A DNA stretch of 64,000 bases. Source: Sphingomonas leidyi. GTDB lineage: Bacteria > Pseudomonadota > Alphaproteobacteria > Sphingomonadales > Sphingomonadaceae. The stretch's first letter is position 1; the number at the start of each line of letters is the position of its first letter. The position numbers were made by a program, and so were the translations under genes. Where the stretch lies: contig NZ_JAASQV010000003.1 in assembly GCF_011761945.1 (NCBI RefSeq), positions 173,538 through 237,537 on the forward strand, written 5' to 3'. This document shows, in pieces, positions 54,146-63,290 of this stretch. Under the pieces are notes generated by a model. The model worked only from the letters and a program-made list of their open reading frames with translations. It ran no database searches and had not been told where the DNA came from.

Positions 54146-56731
54146 TCACCATGCCTTGCGCAGCGAGACGCTGACGAAGCGACCCAGCGGCGAATAGTTG
54201 GTCGAATCATAATTGACCGTGGTGTCGTCGAACGGCGCCAGATAGGGCGGCCGCGCGTTGGTCAGATTGTTCACGTACAGCCCGAACTCGAAGCCCTTCA
54301 GCGGCCCATGGGCCGCCGGCGCCTTCCACATCAGCGACAGGTCGAGCGTGGTCATCCCTTCCCTCGGCACCGGCGGTGCCACGTTCAGGTCGGTGATCCC
54401 CCCGGCATAGTTGGCGAACAGCGTGCCGGTGAACGCGCCGAAATGCCCGGTCGCGCCGCCGCGGGCGCGGAACCGCGGGGGATTGAAGTTGGTGCCGGCG
54501 AGCTGGGTGAGCGGCGCGCTCGTGCTGTTGCGCTGGTTGCTGCGCAGCCAGCTCGCCTGGCCCGAGAGCGTCACGTCGCCGGTCGCGATCGGAATCCGAT
54601 AGCTGCCGACCAGGTCGACGCCCTTGATCCGCTGGCGCGCGGCATTGACGAGCTGGTTGCGGATGACCGCCACCACTTTCGCCGGATCATAGGGCTTGCC
54701 GGTGTAGTTGCCGAGGCCCCTGCTGTCGCGCGCGATCACCGCTGCCTGCTGGGCCGGGGTCGGCGCATAGTCGATGAATTCCTGCAGCGCCGGATTGTCG
54801 AGCACCTTCAGCGTGGCGTTGCTCACCGGCTGGACCACCCGATCGGTATAGTCGATGTCGAAATAGGTCGCCGACAGCTTCAGGCCCGGCACCGCCCGGG
54901 GATGCAGGTCGAGCGTCGTCGACAGGGTGCGCGCCCGCTCCGGCTTCAGATCGCGATTGCCGCCCGAAGTGAGCAGCACCGTCGAGCCCGCGGGATAATT
55001 GCCGCCGTAGAAGAGGGCGGACTGGAGCCCGACCCTGAACACCTGGAATTCGTTGCGCAGCGTCGGCGCCTTGAACGAACGGCCCCAGGAAAGCTTGAGA
55101 TCGAGATCCGGCGCCGGCGCATAGACCAGGCCGAGCTTGGGCGTGGTGACGCCGTCGAAGCGATCATATTCCTCGTGGCGCAGGGCGGCCGAAAGGGTCA
55201 GCTGGTACAGAAAGGGCGAAGCATTGGCGGCGGAGACCAGCGGCACCGAAAGCTCGCCGAAACCATAGAAATTCCCCCGCCCATCGCCCGTCGGCACGGC
55301 GGAAGTGGCGGAATAGACCCGCAGATGGTTGAAGCGATAGCCGCCGCCCACCGCCAGCCGCACATCGCCCCCGGGAATCGCGAACAGCCGGCCATCCAGG
55401 TCCAGCTCGCCGCCATAGGCGTAATTGTCGTAGATGCTGCTGCCGCCGTCGTTGTAGCCGGTCACCTTGTCGATATAGTCGTCGAAACGGCGCGTCTTAT
55501 TGGCGCCGTACGACGCGCTGAGCGAGGCCTTCCAATCACCGGACAGGCGCCAGGCCAGCGTCGGCGAGATCGCATAATTCTCGTTGCTGAACCGCGTCGT
55601 CGCGGCGAAGGCGACGGTCGAATATTCGGCGCCGTCGCTGTGGCGCCAGCTGTACAGGCCATCGATGCTGAAGGTCAGGCGATCGGTGATGTCCTGGTGC
55701 GCGGTGACCAGTCCGCTGAAATGCTTGTGCGCATCGAGCAGCGTGTTGGGGCCGACGACGTAGCGGGTATAGTCGCGCTGGTCCGATCGCACTGCGTTCT
55801 GCCGGTCATATTGCAGGGCGACCAGTGCGCCGCCGCTGCCCCAGCGGCCGCCGCCGACTGCGCCATATTCCTGCAGGAACCCGCCGCCATCGGTGGACGT
55901 GCCGAAGCGAAGGGATGTGCTCACGCCCTCGAAGTCGCGCCGCAGGATGATGTTGGCGACCCCGCCGACCGCATCCGATCCATAGAGCGCGGAAGCGCCG
56001 TCGGGCATGACCTGGAGCTCCGCCACCGCATCGAGCGGAATCGCCGAGACGTCGACCGCCTGGGCGGTTCCGTCATAGGGAAGCCGGCGGCCGTTCAGCA
56101 GGGTGAGCGTCGCATCCGGGCCGAGGCCGCGCAGGTTCAGCGCGGAGGAGCCGGACGCATTGGTGTTGGCGGTCGTGCCGGCCTGAAACCGCGCACCCGG
56201 ATTCTGCCCGCCACTATAGTTGCTGGGGATGTTGCGGATCACTTCGCCCAGGTCGCGCTGCCCGGCCTCGCGCATCCCGCGCTGGTCGATCCGGAGGACC
56301 GGCGAGGCGACGGGCGCCCCGGCGATATGGGTGCCGGTGACGACGATCTCCTGCTCGGCCATCACCGCCTTTTCGAGACCCGGGTCGGCATCCTGCGCGG
56401 CGGCGGTGCTTGCCGTCGCAGCGACGACGATGAATACGCCGCGCGCGCTGCGGGAAACGCTCAGCCCCGATCCGCGGATCAGCGCCGCGATCGCCGCATC
56501 GGCCGTATAGGAGCCGCGCAGCGCATTGCTGCGTTTGCCGCGCACCACTTCGCCACGGAACACGATCTGCTCGTGCGTCACGCCTGCCACGGTCTTGAGG
56601 GCGGCCTCCATGTCCTGTGCGGGAATGTCGAGCAGATAGCTGGCCTGTGCCTGTGCCGATGCCGGTGAAAGGCAGCTCGCGGCCACCGTCACTGCAGCCC
56701 CCATGCGAAGCAACGCCATCGATCCCCTCAT
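54146..56731 (-). CDS. TonB-dependent receptor with N-terminal STN signalling domain
   Basis: 861 residues from the ATG after AGGGGAACAG; ATGs at 56788 and 56719 are alternatives. Signal peptide (ASAQAQA), then an STN domain (about 30-100, LLDIPAQDMEAALKTVAGVT) as in FecA, then the plug with EQEIVVTGTHI (TonB-box region), ALNLRGLGPDATLTLLNGRR and SALYGSDAVGGVANIILRRD, and a 22-strand barrel ending in aromatic LRKAW. The STN domain talks to FecR, whose gene lies just upstream with a sigma factor, forming a cell-surface signalling set. The cargo is unknown; a secreted peptidase follows. Confidence 0.93.
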   Translation of the reverse strand: MRGSMALLRMGAAVTVAASCLSPASAQAQASYLLDIPAQDMEAALKTVAGVTHEQIVFRGEVVRGKRSNALRGSYTADAAIAALIRGSGLSVSRSARGVFIVVAATASTAAAQDADPGLEKAVMAEQEIVVTGTHIAGAPVASPVLRIDQRGMREAGQRDLGEVIRNIPSNYSGGQNPGARFQAGTTANTNASGSSALNLRGLGPDATLTLLNGRRLPYDGTAQAVDVSAIPLDAVAELQVMPDGASALYGSDAVGGVANIILRRDFEGVSTSLRFGTSTDGGGFLQEYGAVGGGRWGSGGALVALQYDRQNAVRSDQRDYTRYVVGPNTLLDAHKHFSGLVTAHQDITDRLTFSIDGLYSWRHSDGAEYSTVAFAATTRFSNENYAISPTLAWRLSGDWKASLSASYGANKTRRFDDYIDKVTGYNDGGSSIYDNYAYGGELDLDGRLFAIPGGDVRLAVGGGYRFNHLRVYSATSAVPTGDGRGNFYGFGELSVPLVSAANASPFLYQLTLSAALRHEEYDRFDGVTTPKLGLVYAPAPDLDLKLSWGRSFKAPTLRNEFQVFRVGLQSALFYGGNYPAGSTVLLTSGGNRDLKPERARTLSTTLDLHPRAVPGLKLSATYFDIDYTDRVVQPVSNATLKVLDNPALQEFIDYAPTPAQQAAVIARDSRGLGNYTGKPYDPAKVVAVIRNQLVNAARQRIKGVDLVGSYRIPIATGDVTLSGQASWLRSNQRNSTSAPLTQLAGTNFNPPRFRARGGATGHFGAFTGTLFANYAGGITDLNVAPPVPREGMTTLDLSLMWKAPAAHGPLKGFEFGLYVNNLTNARPPYLAPFDDTTVNYDSTNYSPLGRFVSVSLRKAW

Positions 56732-56854
56732 CTCTGTTCCCCTGTATCGCTCCTCGTTCGCCGGGAGCTTCCGGGAAGAAAGACGCACGAGGCGCGATAT
56801 CGCGAAATGCCCGCGCCCCGGACTGTCCCGCCCCTCCCTTCCGGGGGAACGGCG

Positions 56855-57889
56855 CTAGCGCCCGGGAGCGCGCAGGATCACGGTTTCGCCGCGACGAAGC
56901 TTCCGCAATCCGTAGAGCGTGACGACACCGTCGATGAAGGCCTCGGTATCGCCGGCATTGAACGTTCCGCTTACCGGCAGCGCGGCGGTGACAGGGTCCT
57001 CGATCGCGAGGCTGGCGCCGGAATAGCGGTTGACCCGCTCCACCGCGACTCCCAGCGGCTCGTCCGAGAAGACGAGCTGTCCCTGCTCCCAGGCAGAACT
57101 GCGTGCCGTGTCCACCGTCTCGAGCCGCGCCGCCGCCGAAGCGCCGGTCGGCACGATCAGCGCGGTGCTTGGGGCGAGCATCCGATCCGCCGGCGTCCGG
57201 CCATCGCCCTGCAGCACGACGTGCCGCGGCGCCTGATCGGCAGGCCCATCCTCGAGCACCGAGACCGAGCCCTGGTAGAGCACCACTCGCATCTCGGCCC
57301 GGAACAGTTCGACGCTGAACGCGGTTCCCGTCGCCACCACCATCCGATCGCCGGCCGTAACCGTGAAGGGCCGCCGCGGGTCCTTGGCGACTTCGAACCG
57401 CGCCCGCCCGGCCAGCAGGCGCAGCGCACGGCGCTCGCCGTCATAGCGCACTTCGACGGCGCTCGCCGCATCGAGGGAGAGCCGCGATCCATCGTCCAGC
57501 ATGACCATGCGGCGCTCGCCGATGCCGGTCCGGAAGGTTTCACCCCGCGGATAGAAATGAAACGTGGCAACGATCAGCAGAAGGCAGGCAGCGAGCGCCC
57601 CCAGCGCGTGGCGCAGTTCCGGCCTCCAGCCGCGCGGCGATTGCCGATCGGCCTGGCTCAGCGCCTTCAGCGCATCCGCGCGGGCCGCGACCAGTTCGGG
57701 GGCTTCCGCAGCCGCGCCCGCCATTCGCCACGCCCGCTCCACGCTCGCAAGCGCCGCGCGATTGGCCGGATGCGCCTCGAGCCACAATTCGAGCTCGAGT
57801 TCCTCCTCCAGGTCGATCGGCCCTTCGTGGAACCGCATCAACCACGCCGCCGCCTGTTCGCGGGCCGCTTCGAGATCGCCGCCGCTCAC
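56855..57889 (-). CDS. FecR-type anti-sigma/signal transducer
   Basis: 344 residues, GTG start overlapping the sigma factor stop (GTGA). Cytoplasmic N-terminus (DUF4880-like: AAAWLMRFHEGPIDLEEELE and ANRAALASVERAWRMAG), one membrane helix (about residues 95-113), and a periplasmic FecR domain with TFRTGIGERRMVMLDDGSRL and RPFTVTAGDRMVVATGTAFS. The C-terminal part (EPLGVAVERVNRYSGASLAI) is secretin/STN-like and contacts the receptor. It relays receptor occupancy to the sigma factor. The receptor gene follows after 123 bases. Confidence 0.93.
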   Translation of the reverse strand: MSGGDLEAAREQAAAWLMRFHEGPIDLEEELELELWLEAHPANRAALASVERAWRMAGAAAEAPELVAARADALKALSQADRQSPRGWRPELRHALGALAACLLLIVATFHFYPRGETFRTGIGERRMVMLDDGSRLSLDAASAVEVRYDGERRALRLLAGRARFEVAKDPRRPFTVTAGDRMVVATGTAFSVELFRAEMRVVLYQGSVSVLEDGPADQAPRHVVLQGDGRTPADRMLAPSTALIVPTGASAAARLETVDTARSSAWEQGQLVFSDEPLGVAVERVNRYSGASLAIEDPVTAALPVSGTFNAGDTEAFIDGVVTLYGLRKLRRGETVILRAPGR

Positions 57890-58431
57890 CGGAACGCCTC
57901 CATGGAGGTAGCCAGCGCCTCCAGGGCGCGCTGGACATGAATCTCGACCATGCGAACCGACAGGCCAAAGCTCTCCGCGATCGTGCGCTTGTCGATATGC
58001 TCGATGCGATACAGCGTGAAAATCCTTCGTGTCTTCTCGGGCAGCTCGGCGATCGTGCGCGCGACGAGATCGAGATTCTCCCGCCCTTCGGCAACGCGAT
58101 GGGGATCGAGCGGATCGATGCCCAGAAAGTCCTCGATTGCCCGGGCTTCCCGATAGCTGGTGCGCACGCGCTCGCGCCGCCCCTTGTCGCGCAGCAGGTT
58201 TGCCGCGATCCGGAAGACATAGGCATCCGCCATCGGCGCTTCGCGCTTCGGATCGCGTATGATGCGGAAGAAGACGTCCTGAGTCAGGTCCTCGGCTTCG
58301 GGCAGGGTTTGTACGCGCCGGGCAAAGAACGCGACCAGCGCCCGGCGCAAACGCCGGTCGTTCTCCGTCAGCTCCTGTCGCACGGCCTTGTTCAACGGCT
58401 TCACACCCTCCGACAGCATAACGCGCGGCAT
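57886..58431 (-). CDS. ECF RNA polymerase sigma factor (FecI-like)
   Basis: 181 residues. Region 2 has RRVQTLPEAEDLTQDVFFRI and YVFRIAANLLRDKGRR; region 4 has ELPEKTRRIFTLYRIEHIDK and TIAESFGLSVRMVEIHVQRA, a helix-turn-helix. The first gene of the sigma-FecR-receptor-peptidase run, so it likely directs transcription of the receptor. Stop overlaps the FecR start. An AT-rich stretch at about 58545-58600 upstream may hold its promoter. Confidence 0.95.
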   Translation of the reverse strand: MPRVMLSEGVKPLNKAVRQELTENDRRLRRALVAFFARRVQTLPEAEDLTQDVFFRIIRDPKREAPMADAYVFRIAANLLRDKGRRERVRTSYREARAIEDFLGIDPLDPHRVAEGRENLDLVARTIAELPEKTRRIFTLYRIEHIDKRTIAESFGLSVRMVEIHVQRALEALATSMEAFR

Positions 58432-58642
58432 TGCGGAATCCGAAACGGGAAATCGCGGCGACCATCCGCCTGGCGACGTCCCGGCGCCGTCATCAAGCGC
58501 GAGCAGCGCCCTCCCCGCGCTCGCACCGACGCGGCGATGACAGGGTAGATATAGAATTCTTCCATATATTACAGAGTATTAAGTCAAATCGAACAGCACG
58601 CTTGCTCAGGCCGATCCGCCGCGCTACACGCGCTCTCCGCAC

Positions 58643-58719
58643 AGGGGCGTAGCTCAGCTGGTTAGAGCGTCGGTCTCCAAAACCGAAGGCCCTCGGTTCG
58701 AATCCGAGCGCCCCTGCCA
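58643..58719 (+). tRNA. tRNA-Trp (anticodon CCA)
   Basis: Acceptor arms AGGGGCG and CGCCCCT pair fully; D-arm AGCTCAGCTGGTTAGAGC; anticodon stem TCGGT/ACCGA with loop CTCCAAA, giving CCA; T-arm CTCGGTTCGAATCCGAG. CCA is encoded at the end (58717-58719). TTGCTC at 58602 and TACACG at 58625, 17 bases apart, form a possible promoter just upstream. Confidence 0.97.
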
Positions 58720-58830
58720 CTTCCGATCCGCCATGCGATGTTCTTCATCCCGGCGATGTGCGGAAAGCGCTCGAAGCCCCGGATGCCGGCCGCCCGCTCC
58801 GGGCACCGATCGGATGCCGGCCGTTCTCAC

Positions 58831-58865
58831 AAAAAAGGGGCCAGCCAGGCGAATTGGCTGACCCC
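58831..58865 (-). terminator. intrinsic terminator of the large TonB receptor gene
   Basis: On the minus strand GGGGTCAGCCA pairs with TGGCTGGCCCC around a seven-base loop and is followed by TTTTTT. It lies about 35 bases past the receptor stop. Confidence 0.92.
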
Positions 58866-58900
58866 GATCCGGGAAGCGGAGGGAAGCTGGCCCGGAAGCG

Positions 58901-61702
58901 TCAGAAGGCCAGCCGCGCACCCAGGACGAACTGACGGCCGCTATGCGTGAGCACGTTGAGACGATTGGTCGCGTCGACGAACTGGTCGTTCAGTTCGTCG
59001 GTGAGGTTGATCATCTCCAGGCTGACCTTGAACTTGTCGGTGATGTTGTACGAGACCTGCGCATCGATGTTGGTCGTCGCGTTGGTGCCGTTGTACGAAT
59101 TGCCTTCCGTGCCCGGCACCGCGGTCAGATATTTGGAGCGATAGGCAACCGAACCGCGGATCGAGAATTTCCTGGTCTCGAAATAGAGCGTGCCGTTGGC
59201 GGCATGCTTGGACAGGCCGAGCAGCGGCGCCTTCACCGTGGTCGAGCCGTTGGCCGAAGTCAGATATTCGATGTCCGAGCTGACATAGGTGTAGTTCGCC
59301 AGCACGCCGAAGTTGCTGAGGAAGCCCGGCAGGAAGCTGAAAGGCTGCTGCACATTGACCTCGAAGCCGCGCAGCAGGCCGCCCTTCGAGTTGACCGGCT
59401 GGCTGACGATGAAGGCGTCGGTGGGGCTCGCGGTAGTGCCGTCGAGCAGCGAGGCGGGCAGGCCCAGGTCGCTGAAGGGCACCGTGGTACTCAGCGTCTG
59501 GACGAAGGTGCCGATGTCCTTCTGGAACACCGAGACGGCATAGATCGCGCCGCGCGTCGGATACCATTCGATCGAGGCGTCGAGATTGGTCGACTTGGTC
59601 GGCTTCAGGTCCGGGTTGCCCGAGCTGAAAGTGCGGTTGCCGCCCGAGACGTTGAGGTTGCCGCCCGGGGTCAGCGAGCCGATGCCGGCGCGGGCGATCG
59701 TCTTGGCGGCGGCGAAGCGCACCATCAGATTGTCGCGCACATCGACGACGAGATTGGCGGACGGCAGCCAGTTCGCATAGCTGCGGTCCGCGCCCACCAG
59801 GTTCACCGTGCTGCCCTGGCTGGCATAGCCGGTGGAGAACTGGTCGGTCTTCACATAGCGAAGGCCGGCGTCGCCGCGGATCGGGATGCCGGCATTGGCG
59901 AAGTTGAACTCCGCCATGCCCCAGGCGCCCAGATCCTCCTCGCGCACGGTGACGAACGAGCCGCGCGCGGTGGCGTTCTCCACCCCGCCGATGGCATAGG
60001 TCGGGTTGGTGTAGGTATTGAGATAGGCCTGGAACGCCGCGAGATCCGGCACCACCCAGGAAGTGGGCGTGCCCGCGGGAACGTTCAACCCGCGGCCGAA
60101 GCCCGAGAAGACCGTGGTCAGCGGGGCGAGCTGCGCCGCGGTAAGCGTGGTCACCACCGTCTCGCCCTGCAGGCGGCGCTGCTCGGTGGAGCCATAGTCG
60201 AACCGGCGCCAGTCGACGCCCGCCTTGAGCTTCAGCTCGGGCGAGGCCGTCCATTCTAGGAAGCCCTTGGCGTTGGTGAAGCTGTTGTCGACGGTCTGCG
60301 GCCGGATGCGGACTTCCGAAGTGCCGTTGGTGAAGGCGAAAGTCGCGGGGCTGGTGACATCGACGCCCGGCCGGATCGTGGGGAAGCGCGTCGAGAAATC
60401 ATAGTAGAAGCCGTTGGTGTTCGCGGCGTCGATCGTCACCGTGGTCTGGATCGGGTTGCGGAACTGCGAGCTCGAATAGCCCACCACCGCGCCGAACTTC
60501 AGCGACTCGCCGATCTTCTGGTCGAGCGTGCCGGTGAGCTGGTAGAAGTCGGTGACCAGCTTGTCGTAGCGCGACTGGGTGCGCAGATCGACATTGTCGA
60601 ACGTGCCGCTGATGATGTTGCGATTGGCGTCGACCGTGCCCGAGCGGATGATCGTCTGCGGCTTGCCGGTGCCCGAGCGGCTGAAGCTGATCGCCTGGAA
60701 CTGCGCTTCCTGGCGGGTGCCGTCGAGCCGCGAATAGAGGCCGTCGATCGAGATCAGCGTCTTCTGGGTCGGCTGGAACTGCACGCCCAGCGCCGCGCCC
60801 AGGCGCTTCTGCTCGATCGCATAGCTCACCAGGCCCGGGATGCGCGGGTGATAGAGCGCGGTGGCGGGGTTGGTGTCGTTGATCTGGGCTATCGTCTTCC
60901 CCGCGATCGTCGAGGCGGCGTTGAACCCGCCGTTGAACCCGCCATAGGTCCAGCGGGTGATGTTCGCACCCTCCTCGACCAGGGCGCGCTCCTCATAGGC
61001 GACCGAGAGCAGCACGCCGAAGCGCCCATCCGCGGTGCTGGTGGTAAGCAGCGTCGAGACGCGGGGCTTGGCCTTGCGGGCAAGATCGTTGTAGCTCGCC
61101 GCCGCCTGGATCACCGCGGTCGGCTTGCGATAGTCGAACGGACGTGCGGTCTGGAGATCGACCGTGCCGCCGAGCGAGCCCTCCTCCACGTCTGCAGTGG
61201 CCGTCTTGCGCACGGCCAGGCTGTTGAACAGGTCCGACGAGAAGATGTTGAAGTCGAAACCGCGGCCACGGTTCACGCCGCCCGAATTGTCGGTGCCGCC
61301 GGTGGTGCCGATCGCTTCCATGCCGTTGATGCGTACGCGGCTATATTCCGGGCCCAGGCCGCGGATGGAAATGTTGCGGCCCTCGCCGTTGACGCGGCTG
61401 ATGGCGACGCCCGGGATGCGCTGGAGCGATTCCGCGAGGTTGAGATCGGGGAATTCCGCGATGTCCTCGGCCTTGATCGCGTCGATCGTCGCGGTCTCGC
61501 TGCGCTTCAGGTTGAGTGCGCTGTTGAGGCTGGCGCGAAATCCCTTCACCACGATCTCGTTGCCCGCGCCTTCGTCCTGGACGGGCACCGACGCCGCGGC
61601 CGAATCGCCGGCGGCATCCTGCGCACGCGCGTCGGCAGCCGCGAGGACGGCGGCCGCGCCAGACAAAGCGAGGACGGATTTCAGGATTCGGGTGCGGGAC
61701 AT
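58901..61702 (-). CDS. TonB-dependent receptor (Caulobacter/sphingomonad type)
   Basis: 933 residues from the ATG of MSRTRILKSV, preceded by GAAGG; an ATG six codons upstream is the alternative. Signal peptide ends near ARAQD. NEIVVKGFRASLNSALNLKR is the TonB-box/plug start, followed by DLNLAESLQRIPGVAISRVN, GRNISIRGLGPEYSRVRING and a barrel ending in FVLGARLAF with the terminal Phe. This is the TIGR01782-like group, abundant in oligotrophic alphaproteobacteria and often used for carbohydrate or sugar-acid uptake. Divergent from a sugar-acid-type MFS transporter gene, suggesting one uptake route across both membranes. Confidence 0.94.
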   Translation of the reverse strand: MSRTRILKSVLALSGAAAVLAAADARAQDAAGDSAAASVPVQDEGAGNEIVVKGFRASLNSALNLKRSETATIDAIKAEDIAEFPDLNLAESLQRIPGVAISRVNGEGRNISIRGLGPEYSRVRINGMEAIGTTGGTDNSGGVNRGRGFDFNIFSSDLFNSLAVRKTATADVEEGSLGGTVDLQTARPFDYRKPTAVIQAAASYNDLARKAKPRVSTLLTTSTADGRFGVLLSVAYEERALVEEGANITRWTYGGFNGGFNAASTIAGKTIAQINDTNPATALYHPRIPGLVSYAIEQKRLGAALGVQFQPTQKTLISIDGLYSRLDGTRQEAQFQAISFSRSGTGKPQTIIRSGTVDANRNIISGTFDNVDLRTQSRYDKLVTDFYQLTGTLDQKIGESLKFGAVVGYSSSQFRNPIQTTVTIDAANTNGFYYDFSTRFPTIRPGVDVTSPATFAFTNGTSEVRIRPQTVDNSFTNAKGFLEWTASPELKLKAGVDWRRFDYGSTEQRRLQGETVVTTLTAAQLAPLTTVFSGFGRGLNVPAGTPTSWVVPDLAAFQAYLNTYTNPTYAIGGVENATARGSFVTVREEDLGAWGMAEFNFANAGIPIRGDAGLRYVKTDQFSTGYASQGSTVNLVGADRSYANWLPSANLVVDVRDNLMVRFAAAKTIARAGIGSLTPGGNLNVSGGNRTFSSGNPDLKPTKSTNLDASIEWYPTRGAIYAVSVFQKDIGTFVQTLSTTVPFSDLGLPASLLDGTTASPTDAFIVSQPVNSKGGLLRGFEVNVQQPFSFLPGFLSNFGVLANYTYVSSDIEYLTSANGSTTVKAPLLGLSKHAANGTLYFETRKFSIRGSVAYRSKYLTAVPGTEGNSYNGTNATTNIDAQVSYNITDKFKVSLEMINLTDELNDQFVDATNRLNVLTHSGRQFVLGARLAF

Positions 61703-61979
61703 CGCCTTCAGTCTCCCCATGAGATTCCGCTTCTTTGGCGAGCGGATTTGATTGCAGGCTGGTTAGCCGTGAAGGCGCGCGACAGGCCAACCTCAATCGA
61801 ACATGGATCGATGCGCTTCTTGCACTGATCCGCACGGTCTCGAAGCAAGATGGCCATGATCAAGCCAAGTCGGGACTGGATCGTTCCCGTTTTTGGCTTG
61901 GACCCGCTCCCCGCTGCCCGGTAGGCCTGCAAAGCCGTCAACGCGCAGGCAACAGGCGCGCAGCGCGAAGGAGAGAGAC

Positions 61980-63290
61980 TTGACCGAGGGCAGCCGGCCC
62001 ACGCGCGTGCGCCATGCGATCATCGCACTGATCTTCCTGATCACCAGCGTGAACTATGCCGATCGCGCAACCTTCTCGATCGCAGGCAATGCGGCGGCGG
62101 GCGAGTTGGGGCTCACCCCCGTGCAGACCGGCTATATCCTCTCGGCCTTCGCCTGGGCCTATGCGCTCTCGCAGATCCCGGGCGGGCTGCTGCTCGACAG
62201 GTTCGGTACCAAGCGCGTCTATGCCGCCGCGATCGCGCTCTGGTCGATCTTCACCGCCAGCCAGGGCCTTGCGGGACTGGTGCCGATCCTTTCCGCCACT
62301 GCGATGCTGTTCGCGCTGCGCTTCCTGGTCGGCCTGGCCGAGGCGCCGTCCTTCCCGGGCAATGCCCGGCTCGTCGCCGCCTGGTTCCCCGCCGCGGAAC
62401 GCGGCACCGCCTCGGCGATCTTCAACTCGGCGCAATATTTCTCGATCGTCGCCTTCGTGCCGCTGATGGGCTGGCTGGCGCACAGTTTCGGCTGGCGATC
62501 GGTGTTCTGGACGATGGGCGGGCTGGGCCTGCTCGCCACCCTCGCCTTTCTCCGCTTCATCCACAGCCCGGCCAGGCACCCCGCGATCAACCGGGCGGAA
62601 CTCGGCCATATCGAGGCCGGCGGCGGGCTGATCCACATGGAGGAGCAGGCCGGCAGCTCGGCCGCGTTCGATTGGGCCAATATCGGCAAGCTGATCGCCA
62701 ACCGGATGATGCTGGGCATCTATCTGGGCCAATATTGCATCAACGTGCTCACCTATTTCTTCGTCACCTGGTTCCCGATCTACCTGGTGAAGGAGCGCGG
62801 GCTGAACATCATGCAGGCGGGCTTCGCCGCCGCGGCCCCCGCCCTGTTCGGCTTTGTCGGCGGGCTGGCGGGCGGCTATGTCTCCGATCGCATCCTGAGG
62901 CGCACCGGCTCGCTCGACTGGGCGCGCAAGGCGCCGCTCACCATCGGCATGCTGCTCGCCACGGCGATCATCGCCTGTGTGTGGGTGAAGGAGGAGTGGC
63001 TGGTCGTCACGCTGATGTCCGTCGCCTTTTTCGGCAAGGGCGTCGCCTCGCTCGGCTGGGCGGTGATGGCGGACGTTGCGCCGAAGAAGCTCGCCGGCCT
63101 TTCGGGCGGCGTGTTCAACATGTTCGGCAACATCGCCGGCATCGTCACGCCGATCGTGGTGGGCTATATCGTCGCCGGCACCGGTTCCTTCGACCTCGCA
63201 CTGGTCTTTGTCGGCGCGCATTGCCTGCTGACGATCTTCGCCTTCCTCGTCATCGCCGGCCCGATCCGCCGGGTGGAGATCGCCGAATGA
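61980..63290 (+). CDS. MFS transporter, anion:cation symporter family (sugar-acid type)
   Basis: 436 residues from a TTG preceded by an excellent ribosome site (GAAGGAGAGA); longer in-frame readings lack one. Twelve membrane helices. TSVNYADRATFSIAGNAAAG in helix 1, LSQIPGGLLLDRFGTKRVYA with the MFS loop 2-3 motif, and PSFPGNARLVAAWFPAAERG match the ACS family (glucarate/galactonate/hexuronate carriers such as GudP, DgoT and ExuT). The solute cannot be fixed from sequence. Its stop overlaps the start of the next gene (ATGA). Confidence 0.9.
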   Translation: MTEGSRPTRVRHAIIALIFLITSVNYADRATFSIAGNAAAGELGLTPVQTGYILSAFAWAYALSQIPGGLLLDRFGTKRVYAAAIALWSIFTASQGLAGLVPILSATAMLFALRFLVGLAEAPSFPGNARLVAAWFPAAERGTASAIFNSAQYFSIVAFVPLMGWLAHSFGWRSVFWTMGGLGLLATLAFLRFIHSPARHPAINRAELGHIEAGGGLIHMEEQAGSSAAFDWANIGKLIANRMMLGIYLGQYCINVLTYFFVTWFPIYLVKERGLNIMQAGFAAAAPALFGFVGGLAGGYVSDRILRRTGSLDWARKAPLTIGMLLATAIIACVWVKEEWLVVTLMSVAFFGKGVASLGWAVMADVAPKKLAGLSGGVFNMFGNIAGIVTPIVVGYIVAGTGSFDLALVFVGAHCLLTIFAFLVIAGPIRRVEIAE

